DNA of 49,725 bases from an uncultured Bacteroidota bacterium (GTDB lineage Bacteria; Bacteroidota; Bacteroidia; Bacteroidales; UBA12077): the NCBI GenBank assembly GCA_913055895.1, contig CAJXLE010000004.1, positions 1 through 49,725 on the forward strand, read 5' to 3'. The position numbers and the translations under genes are program-made. A model generated the notes under the pieces. It saw only the letters and a program-made list of their open reading frames with translations. It searched no databases and had not been told where the DNA came from. Below, in pieces: positions 8,279 through 17,203 of this stretch; within the stretch, counting starts at the first letter, position 1; every line of letters begins with the position of its first letter.

Positions 8279-8746
8279 TTATGCGTCCCCCGATGCCTCG
8301 TAAGCCTGATCCACTGATAGGTCCTGTTGTTTGGATGCTTCCACTGCCAGCTCGTCGCACCGTTCATTTTCGGTGATGTTGGCATGGCCCTGTACCCAGT
8401 ACAGCCGCACCAGGTGTTTGCGGTATAGCTCCAGCAGTCTTTTCCACAGGTCGGGATTTTTTTTCTTCTTAAAATTTTTCTTTTCCCAGTTAAAGACCCA
8501 TCCTTTTTCGATGGCGTCGGCCACATATTTGGAGTCGGTATAGATGGTGACTTTTGATCCTTCTGATTTTAATGCTTCCAGGGCTTTGATCACTGCCAGC
8601 AGTTCCATCCGGTTGTTGGTGGTCTTGCGGAAACCCTCCGAGAGTTCCTTCCTGTGGGGCCCCGACATCAGCACCACCCCATAGCCGCCAGGTCCGGGAT
8701 TGCCCCGCGATGCCCCGTCGGTATAAACTGTGATCTCGTGTGCCAT
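8279..8746 (-). CDS. rnhA: Ribonuclease HI
   Basis: This is a 155-residue RNase HI, which cuts the RNA strand of RNA:DNA hybrids during replication and repair. The catalytic acidic residues are all present: D10 (in VYTDGASRGNPG), E48 (NNRMELLA), D71 (YTDSKYV) and D131 (ERCDELA), with H121 as the assisting His. The basic protrusion is well developed (WEKKNFKKKKN, residues 87-97). Length is the same as the E. coli enzyme. No N-terminal hybrid-binding domain is present. The gene is apparently monocistronic on the minus strand. Confidence 0.95.
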   Translation of the reverse strand: MAHEITVYTDGASRGNPGPGGYGVVLMSGPHRKELSEGFRKTTNNRMELLAVIKALEALKSEGSKVTIYTDSKYVADAIEKGWVFNWEKKNFKKKKNPDLWKRLLELYRKHLVRLYWVQGHANITENERCDELAVEASKQQDLSVDQAYEASGDA

Positions 8747-8840
8747 AGTTGTTTTTTGGTAAATATCAACATGTTCCTTATACAGCTATAAGGAGACAGA
8801 TCAAAGATAATCAAAAAAAGGATGTTTGCGATCCGGGCCG

Positions 8841-8890
8841 AAAAGAAAGGAACACCTGCGGGTTGCATTAAAAACCGGCAGGTGTTCCTT
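8841..8890 (-). terminator. Intrinsic terminator after the S46 peptidase gene
   Basis: A perfect 13-base stem (8847-8859 with 8878-8890, arm AAGGAACACCTGC) surrounds an 18-base loop. Read on the minus strand the stem is followed by TTTCTTTT. It lies 65 bases after the stop codon of the peptidase gene, which is transcribed toward it. Confidence 0.75.
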
Positions 8891-8954
8891 GTGGTATGTT
8901 TGTTATGTAGGGTGGCACAAAGGGATTGCGATCTCAAGTGCCGAAGACCTGGCC

Positions 8955-11114
8955 CTATTTGCCGACGATGGTCATCTCGTCGATGAGCCGGTCGGCTCCG
9001 GCGAATTTGTCGATGACAAAGAGCACGTAGCGTATGTCGACGCTGATGGTGCGTTGCAGTCTGGGTTCAAACTGTATGTCGCCGGTCATGGCTTCCCAGT
9101 TGCCGTCGAAGGCAATGCCGATCAGCTCTCCTTCGTCGTTCATCACCGGGCTGCCTGAGTTGCCGCCGGTGATGTCGTTGTCGGAGATGAAGCACACGTT
9201 CATTTGTCCGTTCTCGCCGTAGGGTCCGTAATCCTTATCCCGGTAAAGCTGTTTAAGCTTTTCGGGGACGATGAACTCATCGTTGGTGGGATCTTCTTTT
9301 TGCATGATGCCCTCCACGGTGGTGTAATAGTCATAGTGCACGGCATCCCTGGGATAGTAGTCGTTAATATCGCCATAGGTAAGGCGCATGGTGAAGTTGG
9401 CATCGGGGTAGAATTTCTTGTCGGGTTGCATCTCCCGCAGGCCCTGCATGAAAAGGCGCTGCCCTTTGCTCAGCTTTTGGTCGTAGCTGCGGAATTTGCC
9501 GCCCATCTGACGTACTTTGTTCTGGATGGACTGGGCAGCCGCAAAGGCCGGGTCGTTCTCCAGGGCTTCCAGGCTGGGATCGTCCAGGAAGTCATTCAGG
9601 CGGTCCATCGAAACCAACATGGAATTGTCGAATACCATGTCGGTATATTTTTGGTAGCTGCCGTCGTAGAAATTCTCGATGCGTTTGAAGATGTCGGGTT
9701 GCAGGTCGTCTGGCACGTTTTCGTGGAACACTTCCAGCATCTCGCTCATCAGCTTCCTGTCGGTAGGTGCGTGGTAGTCCTTGTAGAAATCCTTCATCCG
9801 CTCGCGTATGTTGCTGACTTCGGCTTCGATGGCTTTGGTGCTGTCGGGGTTGTTTTTGAGCACCCGGTACAAGCCCTGCAGGCGGGAAGCAAACCGGCCG
9901 ATTTCATAACCACCGAACAGTGCCTCGTTCAGGTACAGGACCGTTTTGTAATATTTTCTGCGGTCTTTGTATGCTTCCTCGATGTTTTCCAGGGTGTTGC
10001 CATATTTTTCGCGGCGCTGTTCATTTTCGGCTGCCCACTCTCTGAAGCGGTCCTCCAGCTGCTGACGGTCGCCTATCACATCCAGCCGGTTGAGGCCTTC
10101 GTTTTGTCCGATGCTGTATTTATAGTAGTTGCTGACCCGCGAATGCTTGGATGAGTATTTGAGTTCCAGTTCTTCGCTTGAGCTCATGGCTTTCTCCATA
10201 ATGTTCAGGATCTTCTCCCTGACCTCTATGCGGGTGGGGTTCACCAGGTTTTTGGCTTCCTTCACCCCGTAGGAAGTCATGTAGCGGTCGGTGCCCCCGG
10301 GAAACCCCATGATCATGCTGAAATCGCCCTTCTTGATTCCTTCCAGGGATATGGGCAGGTGGTGGTCGGGCTTGAGGGGTTCGTTCTCTTCAGAGTATTC
10401 GGCGGGTTTGCCGTCGGGTCCGGCATAAACCCTAAAGACGCTGAAGTCACCCGTATGGCGTGGCCACATCCAGTTGTCGGTGTCGCCGCCGTAGTTGCCT
10501 ATTGATTTGGGAGGCGCGCCAACCAGCCGTACGTCTTTGTATGTTTCGTAGACCATCAGGTAGAATTCGTTTCCTGAAAAGAAGGGTTTGACGCGGGCGT
10601 TGTAGTGGTTGTCTTCGGTGGCTTCCTTCTCAATCTGCGAGGTAACCTGGCGTATTTTCCTGGAACGTTCTGACTCGCTCATGCCTTCTTCCAGGGCGGA
10701 GTTGACCCTGTCGCTGACATCTTCCATGCGCACGAGGAAGGAGACGGTGAGGCCTTCGATCGGTTTCTCCTCTTCGAACGACCTGGCCCAGAAGCCATTT
10801 TTCAGGTAGTTGTTTTCCTGGGTGCTCACTTCATGGATGGCGCCCTCGCCGCAATGGTGGTTGGTGAGGATCAGCCCTTTGTCCGATACAATCTCGCCGG
10901 TGCAAAATCCGCCGAAATTAACGACTGCATCTTTTATGCTGGACTGGTTGATGCTGTAGATGTCCTCGGCCGAGAGCTTGAGGCCCATCTCCTGCATGCG
11001 GTTCATGTTCATTTTCTCCAGCATGGTTAAAAGCCACATGCCCTCATCGGCTTTAGCTGCAAAGCCAATGGTCATGATAAATCCCAATAGTAAACTTGTT
11101 GCTTTTTTAATCAT
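8955..11114 (-). CDS. S46-family dipeptidyl-peptidase (DPP7-type)
   Basis: This 719-residue exported serine peptidase releases dipeptides from oligopeptides in the periplasm, feeding peptide-based growth. It starts with a signal peptide (residues 1-22). The chymotrypsin-like catalytic residues are the TNHHCG His (86/87), an Asp near 'RHTGDFSVF', and S653 in GGNSGSP. Eighteen residues after the Ser lies G671. In characterised Porphyromonas enzymes this position is Gly in DPP7 (hydrophobic P1) and Arg in DPP11 (acidic P1), so DPP7-like specificity is expected. Length matches the family. The helical lid domain occupies the middle third. A good terminator follows the gene. Confidence 0.92.
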   Translation of the reverse strand: MIKKATSLLLGFIMTIGFAAKADEGMWLLTMLEKMNMNRMQEMGLKLSAEDIYSINQSSIKDAVVNFGGFCTGEIVSDKGLILTNHHCGEGAIHEVSTQENNYLKNGFWARSFEEEKPIEGLTVSFLVRMEDVSDRVNSALEEGMSESERSRKIRQVTSQIEKEATEDNHYNARVKPFFSGNEFYLMVYETYKDVRLVGAPPKSIGNYGGDTDNWMWPRHTGDFSVFRVYAGPDGKPAEYSEENEPLKPDHHLPISLEGIKKGDFSMIMGFPGGTDRYMTSYGVKEAKNLVNPTRIEVREKILNIMEKAMSSSEELELKYSSKHSRVSNYYKYSIGQNEGLNRLDVIGDRQQLEDRFREWAAENEQRREKYGNTLENIEEAYKDRRKYYKTVLYLNEALFGGYEIGRFASRLQGLYRVLKNNPDSTKAIEAEVSNIRERMKDFYKDYHAPTDRKLMSEMLEVFHENVPDDLQPDIFKRIENFYDGSYQKYTDMVFDNSMLVSMDRLNDFLDDPSLEALENDPAFAAAQSIQNKVRQMGGKFRSYDQKLSKGQRLFMQGLREMQPDKKFYPDANFTMRLTYGDINDYYPRDAVHYDYYTTVEGIMQKEDPTNDEFIVPEKLKQLYRDKDYGPYGENGQMNVCFISDNDITGGNSGSPVMNDEGELIGIAFDGNWEAMTGDIQFEPRLQRTISVDIRYVLFVIDKFAGADRLIDEMTIVGK

Positions 11115-11479
11115 TTTTCACTGTTTTTATGGATTATACATTTAATCAAAGGCCTGTCCGAAAAACATATGGTACACTTGGGTGGCAGGGGCTGATTTTT
11201 CGGGGAAAAGGGGTGTTCCAAGGTATTTGGTGATCAGATAAACGGTGGTTTCCATTTCAGAAGCTTCAGTTGATAATGTTTTGTGTTGGCCAAATGGAAA
11301 TGACCATGAAACAACAACCATCTTGTGTGATATGAATGGTTGTCTTTTCTGATACGTTTGACATGGAATGCCGTGAGGGCTGTTCTTTCCCGTATTAGCC
11401 CGAAAGGGCTCATCCATATGTTGTTTATCCGACAGGATCCTCTCTTTAAAGCGAATTAAGCAAAGAGCGAATTTAAGCA
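11115..11479. other. Intergenic stretch between the peptidase gene and rlmN
   Basis: No gene I trust lies here. A 112-codon minus-strand frame (11142-11480) has no recognisable domain and ends in an odd aromatic tail. One hairpin is present: ACAACCAT (11314-11321) pairs exactly with 11336-11343 and is followed on the plus strand by CTTTTCT, which is weakly terminator-like. The stretch must hold the promoter of the minus-strand peptidase gene; I could not pick a convincing one. Confidence 0.5.
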
Positions 11480-11510
11480 TTTAAATTTTAAATAAAAAGA
11501 GTTAGGTTTG
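11480..11510 (+). promoter_or_regulatory. Promoter candidate for rlmN
   Basis: TAGGTTTG at 11503-11510 is an exact TAnnTTTG -7 element. TTTA at 11480-11483, nineteen bases upstream, is a three-of-four match to the TTTG -33 element. The implied start site leaves a leader of about 20 bases before the ATG at 11536. Confidence 0.5.
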
Positions 11511-11535
11511 CAGATAAACGCGATAGGAGTGCAAG

Positions 11536-12585
11536 ATGGCATCAGGTAAAAGGAACATACGTGAACTGACGGAAGATGAGCTGATGGCTTTTTTCAGCGA
11601 CCGTGGACTAAAGGCTTTTCATGGCAAGCAGGTGTATGAGTGGCTGTGGAAGAAAGGTTCGACCAACTTTGATGAAATGTCGAACATCTCGAAGGGCACC
11701 CGGCAGTTGTTGCAGGAGAACTTCCGGATTGAAAAACTGGAAGTCGACCAGGAGCAGGCCAGCAGCGACGGGACGCTCAAACTGGCTTTCCGGACAGCCG
11801 AAGGCGAGCTGGTGGAGGGCGTGCTCATTCCTTCGGGCAACCGGGCAACTGCCTGCATCTCTTCGCAGATAGGATGCAAGCTGGCCTGTACTTTTTGTGC
11901 CACCGGCAAGATCCCTTTCCGCAGAAATCTCACGGCAGGTGAGATATACGACCAGGTGACGGCCATCAGGCGAAAAGCCGGTGAGTTGTATGGCCTGTCG
12001 CTTTCCAATATTGTGTATATGGGCATGGGCGAGCCGCTGATGAATTACGACCAGGTTGTTGCTTCCATTGCCCTGCTAACCGGCAGCAAAGGATTGGGCA
12101 TGTCGCCCAGGCGCATCACCGTCTCGACGGTGGGCATTCCGGAAGGCATCCGGCGGCTGGCCGATGAAGGAATACGCAGTGAACTGGCTGTTTCGCTGCA
12201 CTCGGCTCTCGAGGAGACCCGTTCCAGCATGGTGCCCGTCAACAGGAAGTATGGTCTGGATGTCCTGCGCCGGGCCCTTCAGCATTTTCATGAAAAAACA
12301 GGCAAACGCATCACTTTTGAATATTTGCTGATGGGAGACGTCAACGACAGCCTTTCACAGGCCAGGGCCCTTGCTGATTACTCCAGGAATTTCCCTGTGA
12401 AGATCAACCTGATTGAATACAACGAGGTGGAGGGCACCGGCTTTAAAAAATCCGATGCTGAAAAGACCGCGGCTTTTAAGGAGTTTCTGGAAAGCCGCAA
12501 CATGGTGGTAAACCTGCGCAGGAGCCGTGGCGAAGATATTGATGCCGCCTGCGGACAGCTGGCAGGCAGGAACAAGAAGGAGTGA
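11536..12585 (+). CDS. rlmN: 23S rRNA (adenine-2503-C2)-methyltransferase RlmN
   Basis: This radical-SAM enzyme methylates A2503 of 23S rRNA and A37 of some tRNAs. The 4Fe-4S-binding C114-x3-C118-x2-C121 motif lies in 'IGCKLACTFCATG'. The second catalytic Cys is C339 near the end ('DAACGQLAG'); the other methyl-carrying Cys expected upstream is not obvious in the 'SRGEDIDAACG' context, where only C339 is seen. The 'YMGMGEPLMNYD' and 'STVGIPEGIRRLADE' motifs are typical. At 349 residues it is family length. Its stop lies two bases from the convergent hypothetical gene's stop. Confidence 0.95.
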   Translation: MASGKRNIRELTEDELMAFFSDRGLKAFHGKQVYEWLWKKGSTNFDEMSNISKGTRQLLQENFRIEKLEVDQEQASSDGTLKLAFRTAEGELVEGVLIPSGNRATACISSQIGCKLACTFCATGKIPFRRNLTAGEIYDQVTAIRRKAGELYGLSLSNIVYMGMGEPLMNYDQVVASIALLTGSKGLGMSPRRITVSTVGIPEGIRRLADEGIRSELAVSLHSALEETRSSMVPVNRKYGLDVLRRALQHFHEKTGKRITFEYLLMGDVNDSLSQARALADYSRNFPVKINLIEYNEVEGTGFKKSDAEKTAAFKEFLESRNMVVNLRRSRGEDIDAACGQLAGRNKKE

Positions 12586-12587
12586 TG

Positions 12588-13139
12588 TTATTTTTTCTTC
12601 TTATCTTCAGGTGGCTCAAAGCTGTAGGCTATCCCCTCGATATAGAAGGTTGGTACTTCGCCGAATCCGCCCTGTGATTCTTCACGCGTCACCAGGATCA
12701 TCACCCCTCCCTTGTTGGCCGCACGTTTTTTCATGCGTATGGTGGCAGTGCGTTCGGCCGATTTGATGGTGCGGTTGTTGGCCGATGATTTGCCCTTTAC
12801 TGCACCTACTTTATAAAGGTCTTTCACCGACTTTTCGTCCCTTGTCAGCACAACATTTTTCCAGTCGTTTTTTGCAATTGATTCAACAAGGGGTTTGTTG
12901 AACACTTCTTTCCGGCCCGAGTCGAAAATGATCTTCTGGATGTTCTTGGTCTTCATCGATTTGACTTCACCTGTAGTGGTGTCCTCATATTTGACATCGG
13001 TGCGATAGATGCTTTTGACCTGCACCACCAGTTTTTTCTGGCCCAGCATGTAGATGGTATCCAGTTTGGTCACTTTTTGCGCAAATGCCGTTGTGCTCAG
13101 TAAAAAGGCAATGATTAAAAGGAAAATATTCTTCATCAT
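12588..13139 (-). CDS. Secreted hypothetical protein
   Basis: This 183-residue protein has a clear signal peptide (residues 1-20, cleavage after AFA). The mature part is very basic, with a Lys/Arg-rich middle (residues about 115-145) and a Lys tail. The N-terminal third has a pattern common in Bacteroidota periplasmic proteins ('DTIYMLGQKKLVVQVKSI', then 'MKTKNIQKIIFDSGRKEVFNK'), where a surface-exposed motif describes cellular 'node' values. I do not recognise a domain. It is convergent with rlmN and divergent from the MutS-like gene. Real gene likely; function unknown. Confidence 0.75.
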   Translation of the reverse strand: MMKNIFLLIIAFLLSTTAFAQKVTKLDTIYMLGQKKLVVQVKSIYRTDVKYEDTTTGEVKSMKTKNIQKIIFDSGRKEVFNKPLVESIAKNDWKNVVLTRDEKSVKDLYKVGAVKGKSSANNRTIKSAERTATIRMKKRAANKGGVMILVTREESQGGFGEVPTFYIEGIAYSFEPPEDKKKK

Positions 13140-13305
13140 GACGTTGATTGATTGAATTTGCCGATCAATTGTATTATGGTCTTGCCGGGGTGGAAATGTT
13201 TGATGTTATTGAAATTGGTCATCTGCAATGACAGATTTCCATTCTACCCCTTCAAAATTATCCAATAATGTAATTCATTCTACAAAAATCTTGCTAAAAG
13301 AGTAT

Positions 13306-13313
13306 TATTTTTG
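13306..13313 (+). promoter_or_regulatory. -7 promoter element candidate for the MutS-like gene
   Basis: TATTTTTG is an exact TAnnTTTG match 23 bases before the ATG at 13336. No clear TTTG is found at the expected upstream distance. Further upstream, a nested imperfect hairpin (GGGGT at 13187-13191 with ACCCC at 13246-13250, enclosing GTCAT-CTGCA-ATGAC at 13218-13232) lies between the two divergent genes. Confidence 0.4.
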
Positions 13314-13335
13314 AATCCATTTTAAGAGCAATTTT

Positions 13336-15129
13336 ATGCGAGGTAAAGAAACGGAATATTATCAGCAGTTGTATACGACTTATTCAAGCCGGCATCAAAA
13401 AGTGCGGAAAAGGTTGAACATATTGTCATTACTGCGTTTGATCACTTTTGTTGCCGGGGTGTATTTCAGCTACCAGCTGATTGCTCTACATCTTTTGACA
13501 GGCTTGCTTTTTACGGTGGTGGTTTTGGGGGCCTTTATTTACCTGGTTTGGCTTTTTGCAAAGAACAAGCGTCATTTGACCCTCCTGTCAAATCTTATTC
13601 GTGTCAATGCCAATGAGATAGAAGCGTTGAGGGGACATGTGGGCAGTTTTGATGCGGGCAGCGTTTTCCAGGATCCCTCGCATGAATACGCCATGGATTT
13701 GGAATTGTTTGGCCAGGGGAGCCTTTATCAGCATGTCAACCGCACCTCCACCTATGCCGGGAAGAACCAGCTGGCAAACTGGCTGATGAATCCCCTGAAC
13801 GAGAAAGGCGCCATTGAACTGCGACAGGAAGCCATCCACGAGCTGAAAGACATGGTTGAGTGGCGGCAGCTTTTCACGGCCACCGGTTACCATATTCAGC
13901 CCGAACACTACAGGGATACACAGCTGATAGCCTGGAGCAAGGAGTCATCGTCGATTGCCCGACAACCTTTGTTTAAGCTTGGCCGCTGGGTTCTTCCCCT
14001 TTTGACCCTGGCCATGCTGGGGCTTTTTCTTTTTGGTCTGCTGCCTGTAGGTTATTTTTTGTTGGTCCTGGCCGTTAACCTGGTCATCCTGAGAAGGGCT
14101 TCCAGGCAGATATCCTCCCAGCACCGGGGGGTGACCAGGCAGATCCCCACCCTTCGAAATTACGGCCGTTTGTTTCATCAGGTTGAGAAACAAACGTTTC
14201 AATCGCAGAACCTTCAGCAACTGCAAAACATTTTCTTTTCCGACCATCAGCCGGCCAGCAAGTCTATCAGGAAGCTCTCGCGCATTTCTGATGCCCTGGA
14301 CAACCGGTACAACATGATTGTGGGCACTTTGCTCAATGTTTTATTTTTGTGGGACCTGCACCAGGTGGCCAGGCTGGAGGGCTGGCACCACCGGCATGCC
14401 GGAGAGGTAGAAAAGTGGCTTGAGGCTTTGGGTTGTTTTGACGCTTACCTGAGCCTGGCCAATTTTGCCTCTAACAACCAGGAATTTTCATTTCCCCGTG
14501 TTACCCCCAACGTTATCTTGCGGGGAACAGAGGTGGGACACCCGCTGATCAACAGGGATAAAAGGGTTGCCAACAACCTTTCCATCGAGAAGCAGGGGAC
14601 GGCCCTGATCATCACCGGGGCCAACATGGCAGGGAAAAGCACCTTTCTGAGAACCATCGGGGTGAACCTGGTGCTGGCCATGACCGGGGCCCCCGTTTGT
14701 GCCGGGGAGATGGACTTTCAGATCACCCGCCTGTTTACCAGCATGAACATCACCGATTCCCTCTCGCGCAATGAATCCTACTTTTATGCCGAGATCAAAC
14801 GTCTCAAGCAGCTTACCGACCTGGCAGCCAGCCGACAGAACATGCTTGTGCTTCTGGATGAGATACTGACCGGCACCAACACACGCGACAAGGAAAAAGC
14901 ATCCAAAGCCTTTGTGGAAAGGCTGTTGCAGATGAACATCACCAGCATCATTGCTACACACGACCTGTCGCTTACCTCCCTTGCCGGCGATCATCCTGAA
15001 TTGATCCGCAATGCCAGCTTTGAAGTGGAGTTGGAGGAGGGGCGGATGAAATACGATTATAAGCTCAGGGACGGGGTGGCCCAAAATATGAATGCCCTGG
15101 CCCTTCTGCGGGACATGGGCCTTATTTGA
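13336..15129 (+). CDS. Membrane-anchored MutS-family ATPase
   Basis: This 597-residue protein ends in a complete MutS ATPase domain: Walker A GANMAGKST at 428-436, the 'SMNITDSLSRNESYFYAEIKRL' motif, Walker B with D508-E509 ('VLLDEILTGTNTRDKE') and an 'IIATHDLSL' switch. It lacks the mismatch-binding domain of MutS1. Instead it has two pairs of membrane segments, at about residues 28-78 and 215-252, with a core/lever-like helical region between and after. It is therefore a MutS-related protein fixed in the inner membrane, not canonical mismatch repair. Similar proteins are annotated 'MutS family DNA mismatch repair protein' in Bacteroidota; their role is not established. It precedes parE by 142 bases. 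Confidence 0.88.
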   Translation: MRGKETEYYQQLYTTYSSRHQKVRKRLNILSLLRLITFVAGVYFSYQLIALHLLTGLLFTVVVLGAFIYLVWLFAKNKRHLTLLSNLIRVNANEIEALRGHVGSFDAGSVFQDPSHEYAMDLELFGQGSLYQHVNRTSTYAGKNQLANWLMNPLNEKGAIELRQEAIHELKDMVEWRQLFTATGYHIQPEHYRDTQLIAWSKESSSIARQPLFKLGRWVLPLLTLAMLGLFLFGLLPVGYFLLVLAVNLVILRRASRQISSQHRGVTRQIPTLRNYGRLFHQVEKQTFQSQNLQQLQNIFFSDHQPASKSIRKLSRISDALDNRYNMIVGTLLNVLFLWDLHQVARLEGWHHRHAGEVEKWLEALGCFDAYLSLANFASNNQEFSFPRVTPNVILRGTEVGHPLINRDKRVANNLSIEKQGTALIITGANMAGKSTFLRTIGVNLVLAMTGAPVCAGEMDFQITRLFTSMNITDSLSRNESYFYAEIKRLKQLTDLAASRQNMLVLLDEILTGTNTRDKEKASKAFVERLLQMNITSIIATHDLSLTSLAGDHPELIRNASFEVELEEGRMKYDYKLRDGVAQNMNALALLRDMGLI

Positions 15130-15271
15130 AGGGGCAATGTTCATAACCCTGTTGATATCTTTGTTTTAACCCACCTGTTAACAAAATAATTAACAATCTC
15201 CTCCGTACTTGTTGAAAAAAGAGTGGTTGAGCAAGTATTCTTTTCTTTATTTTTACAAAAAATTCGTGGGT

Positions 15272-17110
15272 ATGGTCGCAAACTATTCTGAAGAGAGCAT
15301 CAGAACATTAGAGTGGAAAGAACACATTCGAAGGCGTCCGGGAATGTACATCGGTAAGCTGGGAGACGGTAATTCCCAGGACGATGGCATTTACGTGTTG
15401 CTGAAAGAGGTAATGGACAACTCCATCGATGAGTATATGATGGGTTACGGCAAGCGGATAGATGTAGAGGTCAAGGACCGCCGCATAAATGTGCGCGACT
15501 ATGGCAGGGGCATACCCCTGGGCAAGGTGAAGGATGTGGTCTCCCGGATGAATACCGGGGCGAAGTACGACAACAAAGTGTTCAAAAAATCGGTGGGTCT
15601 GAACGGTGTTGGTGTTAAAGCGGTCAATGCCCTGGCGGAAAAGTTCAGGATAGAATCGTTCCGGGAAGCTAAGAAAACAACCGTTGAGTTTTCCCGCGGC
15701 GATCTTCTGGAGGAGCATCATGACCAAAGCACGGAACAGGTCAACGGCACACTGGTGTCTTTCTCCCCCGACCCCGAGCTTTTTGGTGATTACCATTATA
15801 TTGAGGAGTATGTGGAGAACATGCTCCGCAACTACGTCTATTTAAATTCCGGGCTGACCATCCGTTTTAACGGCCATTCGCTTTATTCGGAAAACGGGTT
15901 GAAAGACCTCCTTGAGGAGAATATGAGTTCGGAAGGTCTTTACCCGATCATTCACCTGACGGGAGAAGATATTGAAGTAGCCCTGACACACGGCAACCAG
16001 TATGGCGAGGAGTATTACAGCTTTGTCAATGGTCAGCACACCACCCAGGGGGGCACCCACCTGAACGCCTTCCGGGAAGCGCTGGTCAAGACGCTCCGGG
16101 ATTTTTACAAGAAGGATTACGAGGCTTCGGACATCCGTACTTCTATCATTGCGGCGGTAAGCATCAAGGTGGAAGAGCCTGTCTTTGAGTCGCAAACCAA
16201 AACCAAGCTGGGGTCCAAGGATATGGAGCCTGATGGTCAGTCGATCCGCAATTTCATCAACGATTTCATCAAGACCCGCCTGGACAATTACCTGCACATG
16301 AACCAGCAGACTGCCGATGTGTTGCTGAAGAAGATTGTGGCTTCGGAGAAGGAGCGAAAAGAGATCAACAGCGTAAAAAAGCTGGCCAAGAAAAGGGCTA
16401 AGAAAGCCAATATGCACAACCGCAAGCTCAGGGATTGCCGCATCCATTATAACAGCAACCATGAACGCCGGATGGAATCGACCATTTTTATCACCGAGGG
16501 CGATTCGGCCAGCGGCTCGATCACCAAGGCACGTGATGTCAACACACAGGCCGTGTTCAGTTTGAAGGGCAAGCCCCTCAACACTTACGGTCTGACCAAA
16601 AAGATTGTCTACGAGAACGAAGAGTTCAACCTCTTGCAGGCGGCCCTCAACATTGAAGACGGGCTGGAGAACCTTCGCTACAACAACATTGTGATAGCCA
16701 CCGATGCCGACGTCGATGGCATGCACATCCGGCTGTTGCTGATTACTTTCTTCCTGCAGTTTTTCCCCGACCTGGTCAAGAACGGCAACCTTTATATACT
16801 GCAGACCCCGCTTTTCAGGGTGAGGGATAAGAAGCAAACCCTCTACTGCTATAGCGAAGAGGAGAAAGAGCAGGCCGTGCAAAAACTGGGAAAAAAAGCC
16901 GAGGTCACCCGTTTTAAGGGACTGGGGGAGATCTCTCCCGACGAGTTCAAGCGTTTCATCCGCGAGGATGTAAGGCTGGAGCCCGTGCGGCTCCACAAGG
17001 AAGATGCCATCAAGAACCTTTTGTCCTTTTATATGGGCAAAAACTCTCCCCAAAGACAGGAATTCATCGTGGACAACCTCAGGGTTGAGGAACAACTTAC
17101 AGAAGCCTGA
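15272..17110 (+). CDS. parE: DNA topoisomerase IV subunit B (ParE)
   Basis: This is the ATPase subunit of topoisomerase IV, which unlinks daughter chromosomes with ParC. The GHKL ATP-binding site is seen at 'EVMDNSIDE' (N50) and '[11 protein letters not shown]' (around 76-85). A transducer domain follows, then TOPRIM with '[11 protein letters not shown]' and '[12 protein letters not shown]'. The start at ATG 15272 (612 aa) is preferred over an upstream in-frame TTG at 15209, because family homology begins at '[20 protein letters not shown]'. A TATTTTTA element lies at 15248-15255. parC follows after 93 bases. Confidence 0.93.
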   Translation: MVANYSEESIRTLEWKEHIRRRPGMYIGKLGDGNSQDDGIYVLLKEVMDNSIDEYMMGYGKRIDVEVKDRRINVRDYGRGIPLGKVKDVVSRMNTGAKYDNKVFKKSVGLNGVGVKAVNALAEKFRIESFREAKKTTVEFSRGDLLEEHHDQSTEQVNGTLVSFSPDPELFGDYHYIEEYVENMLRNYVYLNSGLTIRFNGHSLYSENGLKDLLEENMSSEGLYPIIHLTGEDIEVALTHGNQYGEEYYSFVNGQHTTQGGTHLNAFREALVKTLRDFYKKDYEASDIRTSIIAAVSIKVEEPVFESQTKTKLGSKDMEPDGQSIRNFINDFIKTRLDNYLHMNQQTADVLLKKIVASEKERKEINSVKKLAKKRAKKANMHNRKLRDCRIHYNSNHERRMESTIFITEGDSASGSITKARDVNTQAVFSLKGKPLNTYGLTKKIVYENEEFNLLQAALNIEDGLENLRYNNIVIATDADVDGMHIRLLLITFFLQFFPDLVKNGNLYILQTPLFRVRDKKQTLYCYSEEEKEQAVQKLGKKAEVTRFKGLGEISPDEFKRFIREDVRLEPVRLHKEDAIKNLLSFYMGKNSPQRQEFIVDNLRVEEQLTEA

Positions 17111-17203
17111 TGCCTTTGTCGCAAGGGACGATTGTGTTTGTCAGAAGGGAGTGATGCGCAGGCAGGGTGTCAATTTACAGGTATATTTTAAGCAGAGACC
17201 AAT

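Noticed and set aside
11142-11480. 112-codon minus-strand reading frame between the peptidase gene and rlmN
   Set aside because: No recognisable domain, signal peptide or upstream signal; composition looks like translated intergenic DNA.
15209-15271. TTG start extending ParE by 21 residues
   Set aside because: The added residues do not resemble the family and overlap a likely promoter element; ATG 15272 fits.
15842-17095. 417-codon minus-strand frame inside parE
   Set aside because: Shadow of parE; hydrophobic repeats reflect the codon pattern of the sense strand.
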